NCBI RefSeq assembly: GCF_903946935.1
Contig: NZ_CAJAXH010000073.1
Span: 1-42,424, forward strand
Source: an uncultured Thiodictyon sp.
GTDB lineage: Bacteria > Pseudomonadota > Gammaproteobacteria > Chromatiales > Chromatiaceae
Direction: 5' to 3'
DNA: 42,424 nt
Position 1 is the stretch's first letter. The number at the start of each line of letters is the position of its first letter. Made by a program: the position numbers and the translations under genes. The notes beneath the pieces are model-generated. The model had not been told where the DNA came from, searched no databases, and saw nothing but the letters and a program-made list of their open reading frames with translations. This document shows, piece by piece, positions 8,345 to 17,088 of this stretch.

Positions 8345-9337
8345 GTGTCCGACCACTTGATTTTTGAGCTCAACGCCACCCGTTACGCCATCCCGGCCGA
8401 GACGGTACGCAGCACCTTTTGGCTGCCCGAGCTCGCGCCGGTGGAGGACCTGCCGCCCTATTTTGTCGGCCTGATCAACCTACACGGCGAGGTGCTTGCC
8501 GTCGTCGACCTGGGCCAGCGCTTTGGCCACCCGGCCAAGCCGTACCGGCTGAACCAAGCGGTGGTCTTGCTGGAGCACGACGGCTACCGCCTGGGCCTGG
8601 TGGCCGACCAGGTGCATGACCTGGTGGACATTGCCCCCGCGGCGGCCGCACCCTATGTCCACTTGGAAGGGGATGTTCACTTGCACGCCGCACCGGTGAT
8701 TGCCGGCACCCTGAAATGGGAAGACACGGTGTTGATCCTGCTGGATGCGACCGCCTTGTTGCGGCTGGTCATCCAGGTGGGCGATCGGCCAGTGACCGGC
8801 CAGGCGCCCAGCGAGCGATTTGCGCCGCTTAACCCACAGGAGCAGGCCCGGCTGCGCGCCCGCACCCATCGGTTGGCCTTGCCCGACGCGCCGCCGGACC
8901 CGGCCACCCATGTCTATGCGCTGATCCGCATCGGCAGCGGGCGCTATGCCATCGAGCTGCAACACGTGGCCGAGTTCACCCACCTGGGCCACTGCACGCC
9001 GATTCCCTGTTGCCCGCCACACATCATCGGGTGCGTGAATCTGCGCGGTGCTATCCTCACCGTCGTCGACCTGGCGCCCCTATTACAGGGCAAGCCCTCG
9101 ACTGACTATACGGTGATTGTGGTACTGCAACTGGGCGACCAGCGCCTGGGACTGGCGGCCCATCAGGTCAGCGACATCCGCTCCTATGCTGACCAGGCCC
9201 TCGCCCCATTGACCGGACAGGCCTATGGCCACCCGCACTGCAAATGGATGCTGCACGATGAGGATGGCGTGGCCGGCGTACTGGACTTTGATGCACTGCT
9301 GCAACACACCCAGTTTGAAGTCAATGAACAGGCTTGA
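8345..9337 (+). CDS. Tandem double-CheW coupling protein
   Basis: A 330-residue protein made of two CheW domains, about residues 1-145 and 185-325. Domain 1 shows [17 protein letters not shown] and [20 protein letters not shown]; domain 2 shows [20 protein letters not shown] and [20 protein letters not shown]. CheW bridges receptor and CheA. Wsp systems usually have two separate CheW genes, so this looks like a fusion of both roles in one chain. The start is a GTG at 8345, the only sensible start 12 bp after the cheR stop. It ends 34 bp before the receptor gene. Confidence 0.88.
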   Translation: MSDHLIFELNATRYAIPAETVRSTFWLPELAPVEDLPPYFVGLINLHGEVLAVVDLGQRFGHPAKPYRLNQAVVLLEHDGYRLGLVADQVHDLVDIAPAAAAPYVHLEGDVHLHAAPVIAGTLKWEDTVLILLDATALLRLVIQVGDRPVTGQAPSERFAPLNPQEQARLRARTHRLALPDAPPDPATHVYALIRIGSGRYAIELQHVAEFTHLGHCTPIPCCPPHIIGCVNLRGAILTVVDLAPLLQGKPSTDYTVIVVLQLGDQRLGLAAHQVSDIRSYADQALAPLTGQAYGHPHCKWMLHDEDGVAGVLDFDALLQHTQFEVNEQA

Positions 9338-9371
9338 ACCCGCCGCCCCCTTTTTATTGCGAGACCGACGC

Positions 9372-10823
9372 ATGACCGCCAAGCTCAAACTCTCTACCCG
9401 TATCTTGCTGGGCAACCTGATGCCCTGTCTCGTATTCACCCTGGCCGTGGCGGCGGTTTATCTGGAAAGCCTGGGCCTGCAACGCAACATCGTCGACAAT
9501 GAACGGGCGGTGGCCATCAGCGAGCACGGCTTGAATCTGCAATTGCAGGCCGCGCAGATGCAGCGGGCGGCGCGGGGTATCCTGCTGAACGCCGAGGCCA
9601 CCCACGTGGAAGGCTACGAAAAGAGCAAGCAGAACGCCGCCAACATCTTTCTGGAACTCAAGCAACTGGTACGCGATCCCGGCCAGTTGGCCACCCTGGA
9701 GCGCCTCAGCGGACTGGTCACCGCCATTGCCGAGGCCACCCAGGCCAACATCGCCCGCGTGAAGGCCGGGCCGACCACCGAGGGCGCGCGCGACGTCCAA
9801 ATCAGCCAGGGCGATGAGCTCTATCAGCGTTTCAACGTCCTGGCGATGCAGTTTTTCGAACGCGAAAGCGAGATCGAGCAACAGTACAAGGCGAACGTGC
9901 GCAACGGTGTCGCCGCGGTCGTCCGGCTGTCGGGGCTCGGTCTGGTGGTCGCCTTTGCCCTGTCGCTCGCAATCAGCATCTGGCTGGCCCGCAACACCAG
10001 TCGCAGCATCAAGGAGCTGATTTCCGTGGTGGCCGCCTCGACTAATCAGATTGCGGCGACCACCGAGGAACACGAAGGGGCCATGACGCAACAGGCCAGC
10101 GCAGTCACCGAAACCACCGCCACGGTGGAAGAGATGGTGGCCACCGCCCGTATCAATGCCGAGCAGGCCGAGCTGGCCACCAACTCGGCCAACCAGGCAC
10201 AGTCCACCACCCGCGAGGGCCTGGAACTGGTGATGCATAATGAAAGCGACATGGCCGCCATGGAAGAGAGCATGAACGCCATTGCGCAGAAGATCATTGG
10301 TCTCTCGGAACAGGCGGGTCAAATCGGCGAGATTGCCCGGGTGGTGGGCGAATTGGCCGCCGAAACCAATATGCTGGCACTCAATGCCGCGGTGGAGGCG
10401 GCGCGCGCCGGTGAGCAGGGCCGCGGGTTCGCCGTGGTGGCCAGTGAAATCCGCAAGCTGGCCGACCAAAGCAAGAAATCGGCCGAGCGCGCCAACCAAA
10501 TCGTGGCCGATATTCAAAAGGCCACCAACGGCATGGTGATGACCGCCGAAGACGGCAGCAAGATCACCCATGCCACCGCCGACAGCGCCCGCCTGGCCTC
10601 GCAGGCGTTTGAAAAGGTCATTCACTTGGCAGACGCCCTGGTACAGAACGCACAGCAGGTCTTGCTCAACAGCAAACAGCAGGCGGTGGCCCTGACTCAG
10701 ATCGACATTGCGATGAAGAACATCGACAATGGCGCGCGCGAGATGTCCACCGGCACGGCGCAAATCCGCGAGGGCATGGCCAAGCTCACCGGGGTGGCCA
10801 GCGAACTCAACCGGATGCTATGA
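9372..10823 (+). CDS. Methyl-accepting chemotaxis protein lacking a recognisable HAMP domain
   Basis: A 483-residue receptor. TM1 is at about residues 11-30 and TM2 at about 184-205, with a 150-residue, mostly helical (four-helix-bundle-like) periplasmic domain between. TM2 runs into [17 protein letters not shown] and then straight into the signalling coiled coil ([18 protein letters not shown]), leaving no room for a standard HAMP of about 50 residues. The hairpin tip is conserved: [20 protein letters not shown] and [18 protein letters not shown] at about 327-365. The usual Gln of the tip pattern (QTNLLALNAA) is Glu. No C-terminal CheR-docking pentapeptide is present (it ends ELNRML). The ATG at 9372 gives a proper N-terminal TM; upstream frame overlaps the CheW gene. 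Confidence 0.88.
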   Translation: MTAKLKLSTRILLGNLMPCLVFTLAVAAVYLESLGLQRNIVDNERAVAISEHGLNLQLQAAQMQRAARGILLNAEATHVEGYEKSKQNAANIFLELKQLVRDPGQLATLERLSGLVTAIAEATQANIARVKAGPTTEGARDVQISQGDELYQRFNVLAMQFFERESEIEQQYKANVRNGVAAVVRLSGLGLVVAFALSLAISIWLARNTSRSIKELISVVAASTNQIAATTEEHEGAMTQQASAVTETTATVEEMVATARINAEQAELATNSANQAQSTTREGLELVMHNESDMAAMEESMNAIAQKIIGLSEQAGQIGEIARVVGELAAETNMLALNAAVEAARAGEQGRGFAVVASEIRKLADQSKKSAERANQIVADIQKATNGMVMTAEDGSKITHATADSARLASQAFEKVIHLADALVQNAQQVLLNSKQQAVALTQIDIAMKNIDNGAREMSTGTAQIREGMAKLTGVASELNRML

Positions 10824-10873
10824 GCACCACCGCCAGCAGGGGGCCGCGCGACGGTGATCGACGGTGATCGAAT

Positions 10874-12985
10874 GTGATTGACGACCAGGAACTGCGCGAC
10901 CTGTTCCGCGCCGAGAGCGCCGAGCACCTGCAGAAGATCGAGGCGGGCCTCCTGCAATTGGAGCGCACACCCCACGACGCCCCACTGCTCGATGAGGTGT
11001 TCCGCGAGGCCCATAGCCTCAAGGGCGCGGCCCGTATGTTGGGCCTGCGCGAGGTGCAAAACCTGGCGCACGGGATTGAAAGCCTGCTGGGCGAGGCACG
11101 CGCGGGCAAGCTGCAAATCGACTCGACCTTGGTGCCGCCCCAACTGGCCACGCTGGATCGGATACGTCACCTGGTCGCCATGGAACTGGGCGACGCAGCC
11201 CCCGCACCGACGCCCAGCGCCGCGGACCCAACACGCGACCCGGAACCGCCCGCGACTGCCGCGACACCGCCGCCCGCCGCGCTGGCGGCGGCGCCCACCG
11301 CGCCACTACGCGATTTTCGCATCGACACCCTGCGCATCGAATCGAGCCGGCTCGATGCACTGTTGCAACTCGGCGGTGAGTTGGTGGTCAGCAAGGGGCG
11401 GGTGGCACGCTGGCAGACCGAGCTCGACCAACTGCTGACCCAATGCGACTATCACCTGAAACACCCGCAGGCCAGTGCCGAGGGGCTGACCGAGGCGATC
11501 GCCGCCCTGGGGCACTTGCGCGGGCACCTGGCCAGCGACAGCGCCCGGCTGGAGGCGGTGGCGGTGGCGATCGAGGGCGGCATTCGTAAGCTCCGCCTGC
11601 TGCCCATGGCCACCCTGCTGGAGCTATTCCCGCGCATGGTCCATGACCTGGGGGCCGAACTCGGCAAGCTAATCGATTACCAGGTGGAAGGCGCAGCCAC
11701 CGTGGCCGACAAGCATATCATCGAGGAATTGAAGGCCCCGCTGACGCACCTGCTGCGCAATGCCATCGACCATGGCATCGAACCGCCGGCCGAGCGCGAG
11801 CGTAACGGCAAGCCGGCCGCGGGCCTGATTGCGATTGCGGTCACGCCGAGCGCCGACGCGCTACAGATTACCGTGCGCGACGACGGCCGCGGTCTGGACC
11901 TGGCGGCCATCCGCCGGCAGGCGATCAAACAGCGGCTGCACACGCCGGAGGAGTTGGCAGAGCTCACGCAGGCGCAGTTGCAGGCGCTGATCCTGGAGCC
12001 CGGGTTTTCCACCGCACCCATCATCACCGATCTGTCGGGGCGGGGGGTGGGCCTGGACGTGGTCCGCGGCAGTGTGGAGCGCCTGCGCGGCTCGCTCAAG
12101 ATCGCCTCCGAACCGGGCCAGGGACTTAGTATCAGCCTGCGGCTGCCCGTCTCGCTCACCGCCACCCGCGCCATGCTGCTGCGCGAGTGGGGCGAGACCT
12201 ACGCCCTGCCCTTCGATGACATTGTATTCGTCAAGCGACTGCGTCCCGCCGAGCTGCATGTCATTGAAGGCCGGCAGTGCTTTTATCAGGGCGAGCAGGC
12301 CATCCCCTTGGAGCGCCTGGGGCTGCTGCTGGAGCGAGCGCCACCCGCACTGAAGGATGAGGACTGGTTGCACTGTGTCGCACTTAAGGTGGGTAGCGAG
12401 ACCTTTGCCGTGGCACTCGACGAGGTCCTGGAGATTGAGGACATCGTGGTGAAGCCCACCCCGCCGCCACTAACGCGGGTGCGCAACGTCGCCGGGCTCG
12501 CGGTGCTCACCACCGGGCTGGTGTGCCCAGTGCTCAACCTCTATGACCTGCTGCGCAGTATGACCCGGACGGTGCGCCACACCACGGCGGCCACCGCCAA
12601 TGGCGAGACTGCGGCCACGGCACCCAAACGTATTTTGCTGGCGGAAGACAGCATCACCACCCGCATGCAGGAACGCCGCATTCTGGAGGCCGCCGGGTAT
12701 CAGGTAGTCACCGCAGTCGATGGACTCGACGCCTGGAATAGCCTGGCCCTGCACCCGTTCGACGCGGTGGTCTCAGACATTCAAATGCCGCGGATGTCCG
12801 GCCTGGAATTGGCCGAAAAGATTCGCCAGAATCGCAAGTTTGCCGAGCTGCCGATCGTGCTCGTCACGACCCTGGCCAGCGAAACGGATCGCCGCCGCGG
12901 CATGGAGGCCGGGGCGGACGCCTACATCAGCAAGTCAGAGTTCGACCAGAGCCTGCTGCTCGACTGCCTGGCCCGGCTGGCCTGA
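10874..12985 (+). CDS. Hybrid CheA histidine kinase with C-terminal receiver (WspE-like)
   Basis: A 703-residue kinase. The Hpt (P1) domain has its phospho-accepting His47 in FREAHSLKGAARMLG. A Pro/Ala linker (about 108-145) takes the place of a P2 domain. P3 includes RLDALLQLGGELVVSKGRV. The ATPase domain has HLLRNAIDHGIEPPAE, VRDDGRGLDLAAIRR and DLSGRGVGLDVVRG. A CheW-like P5 precedes a receiver from about residue 580 (KRILLAEDSITTRMQE) with phospho-acceptor Asp in AVVSDIQMPRMSG. CheA-REC fusions are characteristic of Wsp-type and other alternative chemosensory systems; the receiver could act as output or phosphate sink. The start is a GTG at 10874, just after a short direct repeat of CGGTGATCGA. 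Ends 19 bp before cheB. Confidence 0.92.
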   Translation: MIDDQELRDLFRAESAEHLQKIEAGLLQLERTPHDAPLLDEVFREAHSLKGAARMLGLREVQNLAHGIESLLGEARAGKLQIDSTLVPPQLATLDRIRHLVAMELGDAAPAPTPSAADPTRDPEPPATAATPPPAALAAAPTAPLRDFRIDTLRIESSRLDALLQLGGELVVSKGRVARWQTELDQLLTQCDYHLKHPQASAEGLTEAIAALGHLRGHLASDSARLEAVAVAIEGGIRKLRLLPMATLLELFPRMVHDLGAELGKLIDYQVEGAATVADKHIIEELKAPLTHLLRNAIDHGIEPPAERERNGKPAAGLIAIAVTPSADALQITVRDDGRGLDLAAIRRQAIKQRLHTPEELAELTQAQLQALILEPGFSTAPIITDLSGRGVGLDVVRGSVERLRGSLKIASEPGQGLSISLRLPVSLTATRAMLLREWGETYALPFDDIVFVKRLRPAELHVIEGRQCFYQGEQAIPLERLGLLLERAPPALKDEDWLHCVALKVGSETFAVALDEVLEIEDIVVKPTPPPLTRVRNVAGLAVLTTGLVCPVLNLYDLLRSMTRTVRHTTAATANGETAATAPKRILLAEDSITTRMQERRILEAAGYQVVTAVDGLDAWNSLALHPFDAVVSDIQMPRMSGLELAEKIRQNRKFAELPIVLVTTLASETDRRRGMEAGADAYISKSEFDQSLLLDCLARLA

Positions 12986-13004
12986 ATTAGACGGACAAAC
13001 ACCC

Positions 13005-14078
13005 ATGTCAGAAATCCCGGGAGGCAACGGCCAGCGCCGCATCCGCCTGCTGCTGGTAGAGGACTCGGTCACCGAGTTATACATGCTGAAGAACCTGCTC
13101 GCCGGGGCGCCGGACATGGAGGTGGTCGGCACCGCACCCAATGGGCACGAGGCCCTGATCCTGCTACCGCAACTGCGGCCCGATCTAATCATTACCGACT
13201 ACCATATGCCGGTGATGGACGGCATGGAATTTATTATCAGGGCCATGGCGCAACACCCCTGCATTATTCTGGTGTTGAGCGTGGCGGTGCAGTCATTCGA
13301 TAAGGACAACATCTTCCGGTTACTCGCCGCCGGCGCCTTGGATGTCATCGCCAAGCCGATGGGACAGAATGGGGGCATCGGGATCCCAGAGGCTCAGGCG
13401 TTATTGGAAAAGATTCGCGCTATCGCCGAGGCCCCGACCATGAGTCGGCGATTGGCGGCGCCCGCGCCGCCGACCACGGCGAGCGTCCCTGCCATCCCAT
13501 CACCGCGGAGCAAGAAGATCGCCTTGGTCGCGCTGGGTGCCTCGACCGGCGGCCCGCAGGCATTGAACCGCATTCTTGACCTGTTGCCCAAAAGCTTCCC
13601 GATACCGCTCGTGTGTGTGCAGCACATCAGCGCCGGGTTTCTGGATGGGATGCTGGGCTGGCTGCAAACCCGCTGCGCCCTGAGACTGACACTGGCACGC
13701 CAGGGTGAGAGACCAGAACCCGGCCAGGTCTATTTCGCCCCCGAGGGCCGTCACCTGGTATTGGACGCCAGCCGCCGCTTCGGCTTTGTCGACTGCACGA
13801 CCGACCACCTGCACTGCCCACAGGTGGACCGATTGTTAGAGTCGGTGGCGCAACACTGTGGCCCCACCGCGCTGGGGGTCTTGTTGAGCGGCATGGGGCG
13901 AGATGGCGCCGCCGGTCTCAAGGCCATGCGCGAGGCCGGCGCAGCCACCATCGCCCAGGACGCGGCCACCAGCGTAGTCTTTGGCATGCCCGCCGCCGCC
14001 ATTGAACTGGACGCCGCCCAATACGTACTCCCCACCGATGAGATTGCCGCCACGCTGATCCGCCTGGCCGCGCGCTAA
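13005..14078 (+). CDS. cheB: CheB-type receptor methylesterase response regulator (WspF-like)
   Basis: A 357-residue protein with an N-terminal receiver (acid pair at about 19-20, phospho-acceptor Asp65 in LIITDYHMPVMDG, Lys117 in VIAKPMG), a Pro/Ala linker, and a C-terminal methylesterase. The catalytic Ser is at about residue 180 in ALGASTGGPQ, the His in VCVQHIS, and the Asp in LLSGMGRDGAAG. It would remove methyl groups from the upstream MCP in response to phosphorylation by the CheA hybrid. Start: first ATG after the cheA stop with homology immediately following. Last gene of the operon, convergent with the HD-GYP gene across repeat C copy 3. Confidence 0.92.
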   Translation: MSEIPGGNGQRRIRLLLVEDSVTELYMLKNLLAGAPDMEVVGTAPNGHEALILLPQLRPDLIITDYHMPVMDGMEFIIRAMAQHPCIILVLSVAVQSFDKDNIFRLLAAGALDVIAKPMGQNGGIGIPEAQALLEKIRAIAEAPTMSRRLAAPAPPTTASVPAIPSPRSKKIALVALGASTGGPQALNRILDLLPKSFPIPLVCVQHISAGFLDGMLGWLQTRCALRLTLARQGERPEPGQVYFAPEGRHLVLDASRRFGFVDCTTDHLHCPQVDRLLESVAQHCGPTALGVLLSGMGRDGAAGLKAMREAGAATIAQDAATSVVFGMPAAAIELDAAQYVLPTDEIAATLIRLAAR

Positions 14079-14099
14079 GGGCGACCGCAGATCAAGATA

Positions 14100-14283
14100 G
14101 AAGGAAGATTTGTCCGCAAATGAACGCGAATGAACGCAAATGAATAAAAAAACCCTTTCCGTTGCTTACTGATATCAGGCAACTCATCGACCGGGCAAGG
14201 CAAGGTGGTTCGTCGGATGCCCGCGACCCATTATCCTATTTTGCGTTCATTTGCGTTTATTTGCGGACGAATTTTTCTTCTTC
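14100..14283. repeat. Palindromic repeat family C, copy 3
   Basis: Arms GAAGGAAGATTTGTCCGC and (reverse) GAAGAAAAATTCGTCCGC, each followed by GCAAATGAAC-like units. It fills the convergent gap between cheB and the HD-GYP gene, ending 3 bp from the latter's stop codon. It could act as a two-way 3' hairpin for both transcripts. Confidence 0.8.
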
Positions 14284-14286
14284 AGA

Positions 14287-15525
14287 TCAGGCCACCTCGG
14301 GCGACCACCGGCCTTGGTCGTGGACGGCGATAAAGGCATCCACCACCAGCGGATCGAACTTCGTGGCCCGACCCGCCTGGATCTCGGCAATGGCTGCCTC
14401 AACCCCCAGCGACTTGCGGTAGGGCCGCGACGTGGACATGGACTCCACCACATCGGCGACGGCCAGTATCCTGGCCTCTAACAGGATCTCATCGCCTTCC
14501 AGGCCGCGCGGGTAACCCGAACCATCGAGCCGCTCGTGGTGCTGTAGCACCACCTCGGCAATCGGCCAGGGAAAGTGGATATTCTTCAGGATCTCATAGC
14601 CGGTTTGGGAATGGGTCTTGATGAAATCGAATTCCACCCGATCGAGCTTGCTGGGCTTGGTGAGGATTTCAGACGGGATGCGGATTTTGCCGACATCGTG
14701 GACCGCGCTGGCGATCTGGAGGCCCTCCAGGTCGTGCGCGGAAAGCTGCAATTGCGCCCCGATCAATACCGCCAGATTGGCCACCCGGCGCTGGTGGCCC
14801 GAGGTGTATGGGTCACGCATTTCCACCGTGGCGGCAATCGCCGTGACCGATTCCAGCAAGGTGTCGTGCAGTTCATGGAAGTGCGCCGCCTCCTTCTTCA
14901 GCAGCATTTCGCGCTCATTGCCGAGTTTACGCTCGTGCTCGATGAGTGCGGCGGACTGCGTCTCGACCTCTTGCTGGAGTTTGCCGTTCAGCTCGGTGAG
15001 CTGGTCCTGGGTGGCTTGGAGCAGTTTGTTCTGTTCCAAGGCATTGCGGTAGATGGACAGCAGCAGGTTCAACATTTGCTGCGAGCCGGTATGGACCTCG
15101 AACACCTCATCGCCCAGCCGGGCCTGGAGCGGCAACTTGAGTTCCGCGGCCACCTGGCTCGGTTGATTGAGCGAGTCGCGTACCCGGCTCAGTAACAGTG
15201 CGGGATCATAGGGCTTGGTGACATAGTTATCGGCACCCGCATTCAGCCCCCGCACCACGTCTTGCACGTCGCTCATGGCGGTCAGCAAGATCACCGGCAG
15301 CGTACACAGCTCTGGGTCATGGCGAATGCGCTGACACAACTCAAAGCCGTCCATCACCGGCATATTGATGTCGCTGATCAGGAGATCCGGGCGTTGCGCT
15401 TGCGCCTGCGCCAAGCCCGCGGCGCCATCGCGTGCCAGGCTGACCCGATATCCGGCATCGGCCAGCACGCGCCGCAGCAGTTCGGCCTGGATACTACTGT
15501 CTTCAACGATCAGAATCTGTGCCAT
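14287..15525 (-). CDS. Response regulator with HD-GYP c-di-GMP phosphodiesterase domain
   Basis: A 412-residue two-domain regulator of the RpfG type. Receiver: residues 1-120 with VEDS near the N-terminus and phospho-acceptor Asp52 in DLLISDINMPVMDG. A helical, coiled-coil-like linker rich in Gln/Glu (about 150-230) follows. The HD-GYP domain has EMRDPYTSGHQRRVANLA, the metal-binding pair in AVHDVGKIRIP, THSQTGYEIL, and the defining HHERLDGSGYPRGL near residue 340, so the catalytic set looks complete. It should hydrolyse c-di-GMP. The start at 15525 (MAQILIVEDSS) is chosen since receiver homology starts there. It lies tail-to-tail with the Wsp-like operon, which lacks a GGDEF gene here, so it is a plausible output; that link is inference. 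Confidence 0.92.
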   Translation of the reverse strand: MAQILIVEDSSIQAELLRRVLADAGYRVSLARDGAAGLAQAQAQRPDLLISDINMPVMDGFELCQRIRHDPELCTLPVILLTAMSDVQDVVRGLNAGADNYVTKPYDPALLLSRVRDSLNQPSQVAAELKLPLQARLGDEVFEVHTGSQQMLNLLLSIYRNALEQNKLLQATQDQLTELNGKLQQEVETQSAALIEHERKLGNEREMLLKKEAAHFHELHDTLLESVTAIAATVEMRDPYTSGHQRRVANLAVLIGAQLQLSAHDLEGLQIASAVHDVGKIRIPSEILTKPSKLDRVEFDFIKTHSQTGYEILKNIHFPWPIAEVVLQHHERLDGSGYPRGLEGDEILLEARILAVADVVESMSTSRPYRKSLGVEAAIAEIQAGRATKFDPLVVDAFIAVHDQGRWSPEVA

Positions 15526-15852
15526 TGATTGGTACGTGCGATTGCTTGAAAGGGCGCTGGAACGCAATGCCTACACAGCATAGGATAAAAGTCCGCTTGG
15601 CGAACCGCCGCGCGCCAACCGAATTTTACAACGCACCGGAGGCAAAATCCGTAAATGCTTGTAAAATGATGAAAACAGCAGATCGACACCCGGCTGCGCC
15701 AGGGGCGACACCACCGCCGCCACTTTACGCGATCCCGACAAGGGCTTATGCTCCGCGTCCCGCCGCGGCGCTCGACCCGCCGCCACGCCCCCGGCAACCG
15801 CACCGTACGGCCATGTCAGCGGTCCCGGTCAGTCGCAACCTGAAGGCCACCC
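15526..15852. other. Divergent spacer between HD-GYP gene and yciB
   Basis: A 327-bp divergent gap with no credible coding frame. It must hold the promoters of both neighbours. AT-richer patches at about 15585-15680 (for example GTAAATGCTTGTAAAATG) are candidates, but no clear -35/-10 pair was identified. AAGG lies 8 bases upstream of the yciB ATG. Confidence 0.4.
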
Positions 15853-16530
15853 ATGAAAATCCTGTTCGACCTGCTCCCGATTGTCCTCTTTTTCGCCGCC
15901 TACAAGTTCGCGGGTATCTATGTGGCCACCGGGGTGGCGATCACCGCCGCGGCGCTCCAGGTCGCCTGGATGTGGTGGCGCGAACACCGTGTGGACACCC
16001 TGCTGGTCGCGACCCTGGGGCTGATCGTCCTGTTTGGCGGCTTGACGATTGCGCTGCACAACCCGATCTTCGTGATGTGGAAGCCGACCCTGGTCAACTG
16101 GCTGTTCGCTGCCACCTTCCTGGGCAGCCAGTGGATCGGCGAACGCCCCCTGGCCGAGCGCATGATGGGTCATGCGGTGACGGTCCCAAGCCCCATCTGG
16201 CGCGGTCTGAACCTGGCCTGGGCGGTCTTTTTCTTCGCCCTGGGACTGGTCAACCTGGTCGTGGTCTATTGGGCCACCGGCTTCTATCAGGCCCAGCAGG
16301 CGCTGCTGCTGGCGAGCGGCAAGGACGCCATCGATCTCGCCGACTGCGCCGTCCAGTTCACCGGCAACCTACTGGCGCAGTGCAACGATGCCCATGACCG
16401 CGAAGGCTACTGGGTCAATTTCAAACTGTTCGGCATGATGGGGCTCACAATCCTGTTCGTGATCGCCCAGGCCTTCTATCTTGGGCGCCACGTCAAGGAC
16501 GAACCCCAGGCGGCCGCGGAGACCGACTGA
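15853..16530 (+). CDS. yciB: Inner-membrane protein YciB (intracellular septation protein A family)
   Basis: A 225-residue integral membrane protein of the YciB/IspZ family, linked in enteric bacteria to cell-envelope integrity and division. Family hallmarks are [64 protein letters not shown] and, at the end, [20 protein letters not shown]. It is about 45 residues longer than the enteric protein (about 179). The extra is a block at about 141-186 between the last two membrane segments, with Cys165 and Cys177. Preceded by GAAGG. The stop is one base before the yciI ATG, so the two are probably co-translated. Confidence 0.92.
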   Translation: MKILFDLLPIVLFFAAYKFAGIYVATGVAITAAALQVAWMWWREHRVDTLLVATLGLIVLFGGLTIALHNPIFVMWKPTLVNWLFAATFLGSQWIGERPLAERMMGHAVTVPSPIWRGLNLAWAVFFFALGLVNLVVVYWATGFYQAQQALLLASGKDAIDLADCAVQFTGNLLAQCNDAHDREGYWVNFKLFGMMGLTILFVIAQAFYLGRHVKDEPQAAAETD

Positions 16531-16531
16531 C

Positions 16532-16834
16532 ATGCTCTATGCCATCATCGCTACCGACCACGCCGGGAGCCTCGCCGCGCGGCAGGGCGCCCGCCCCGCC
16601 CACCTGGAGCGGCTGCGCGCCCTCCAGGAGGAGGGCCGTCTGGTGCTCGCCGGCCCCCATCCAGGGATCGACAGCCCGGACCCGGGCGCGGCCGGCTTCA
16701 CCGGTTCGCTCGTGGTCGCCGAGTTCTCCGACCTCGCGGCCGCGGAACGCTGGGCCGGCGCCGACCCCTATGTCGCGGCCGGCGTCTATGCCCAGGTTCA
16801 GGTCAAACCGTTCAAACAGGTATTCCCGGCCTGA
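16532..16834 (+). CDS. yciI: YciI-like protein
   Basis: A 100-residue cytoplasmic protein of the YCII-related alpha-beta family. It starts [18 protein letters not shown] and carries the conserved Arg/His segment [19 protein letters not shown], then [17 protein letters not shown] and a C-terminal [18 protein letters not shown]. The His-Asp pair resembles that proposed as an active site in the family, but the reaction is unknown. Starts directly after the yciB stop. The longer in-frame form would begin inside yciB and is not supported. Confidence 0.88.
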   Translation: MLYAIIATDHAGSLAARQGARPAHLERLRALQEEGRLVLAGPHPGIDSPDPGAAGFTGSLVVAEFSDLAAAERWAGADPYVAAGVYAQVQVKPFKQVFPA

Positions 16835-16857
16835 TCCGCCACCTGGACCGGCCATCC

Positions 16858-17040
16858 TAAGAAGAGTAGTTAAGCCGCCAATGAACGCAAATAAGCGCAA
16901 ATAAAACAAATTGTTATGAGTTTATCCCAAACAAACTCGGCGCTCCGGCCGGGTGAACTGCCTGCTTCAGCAGGTAACGGATAACCTCCTGTATTTATTT
17001 GCGTTGGTTTGCGTTCATTTGCGGCCAAATACTCTTTCTA
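16858..17040. repeat. Palindromic repeat family C, copy 4
   Basis: Left arm TAAGAAGAGTAGTTAAGCCG with CCAATGAACGCAAAT units. Right arm TTTGCGTTGGTTTGCG, TTCATTTGCGGCCAAATACT. A small hairpin (CCTGC TTCA GCAGG) lies in a core that differs from other copies. It separates yciI from the parvulin gene and ends 48 bp before that gene's start. Confidence 0.8.
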
Positions 17041-17088
17041 GGGCCGCCGTCACTCACCCATCCTTTCCACCCTACGGAACTTAAAGCA

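Noticed and set aside
14251-15195. Plus-strand frames opposite the HD-GYP gene
   Set aside because: Antisense to a gene with complete receiver and HD-GYP motifs.
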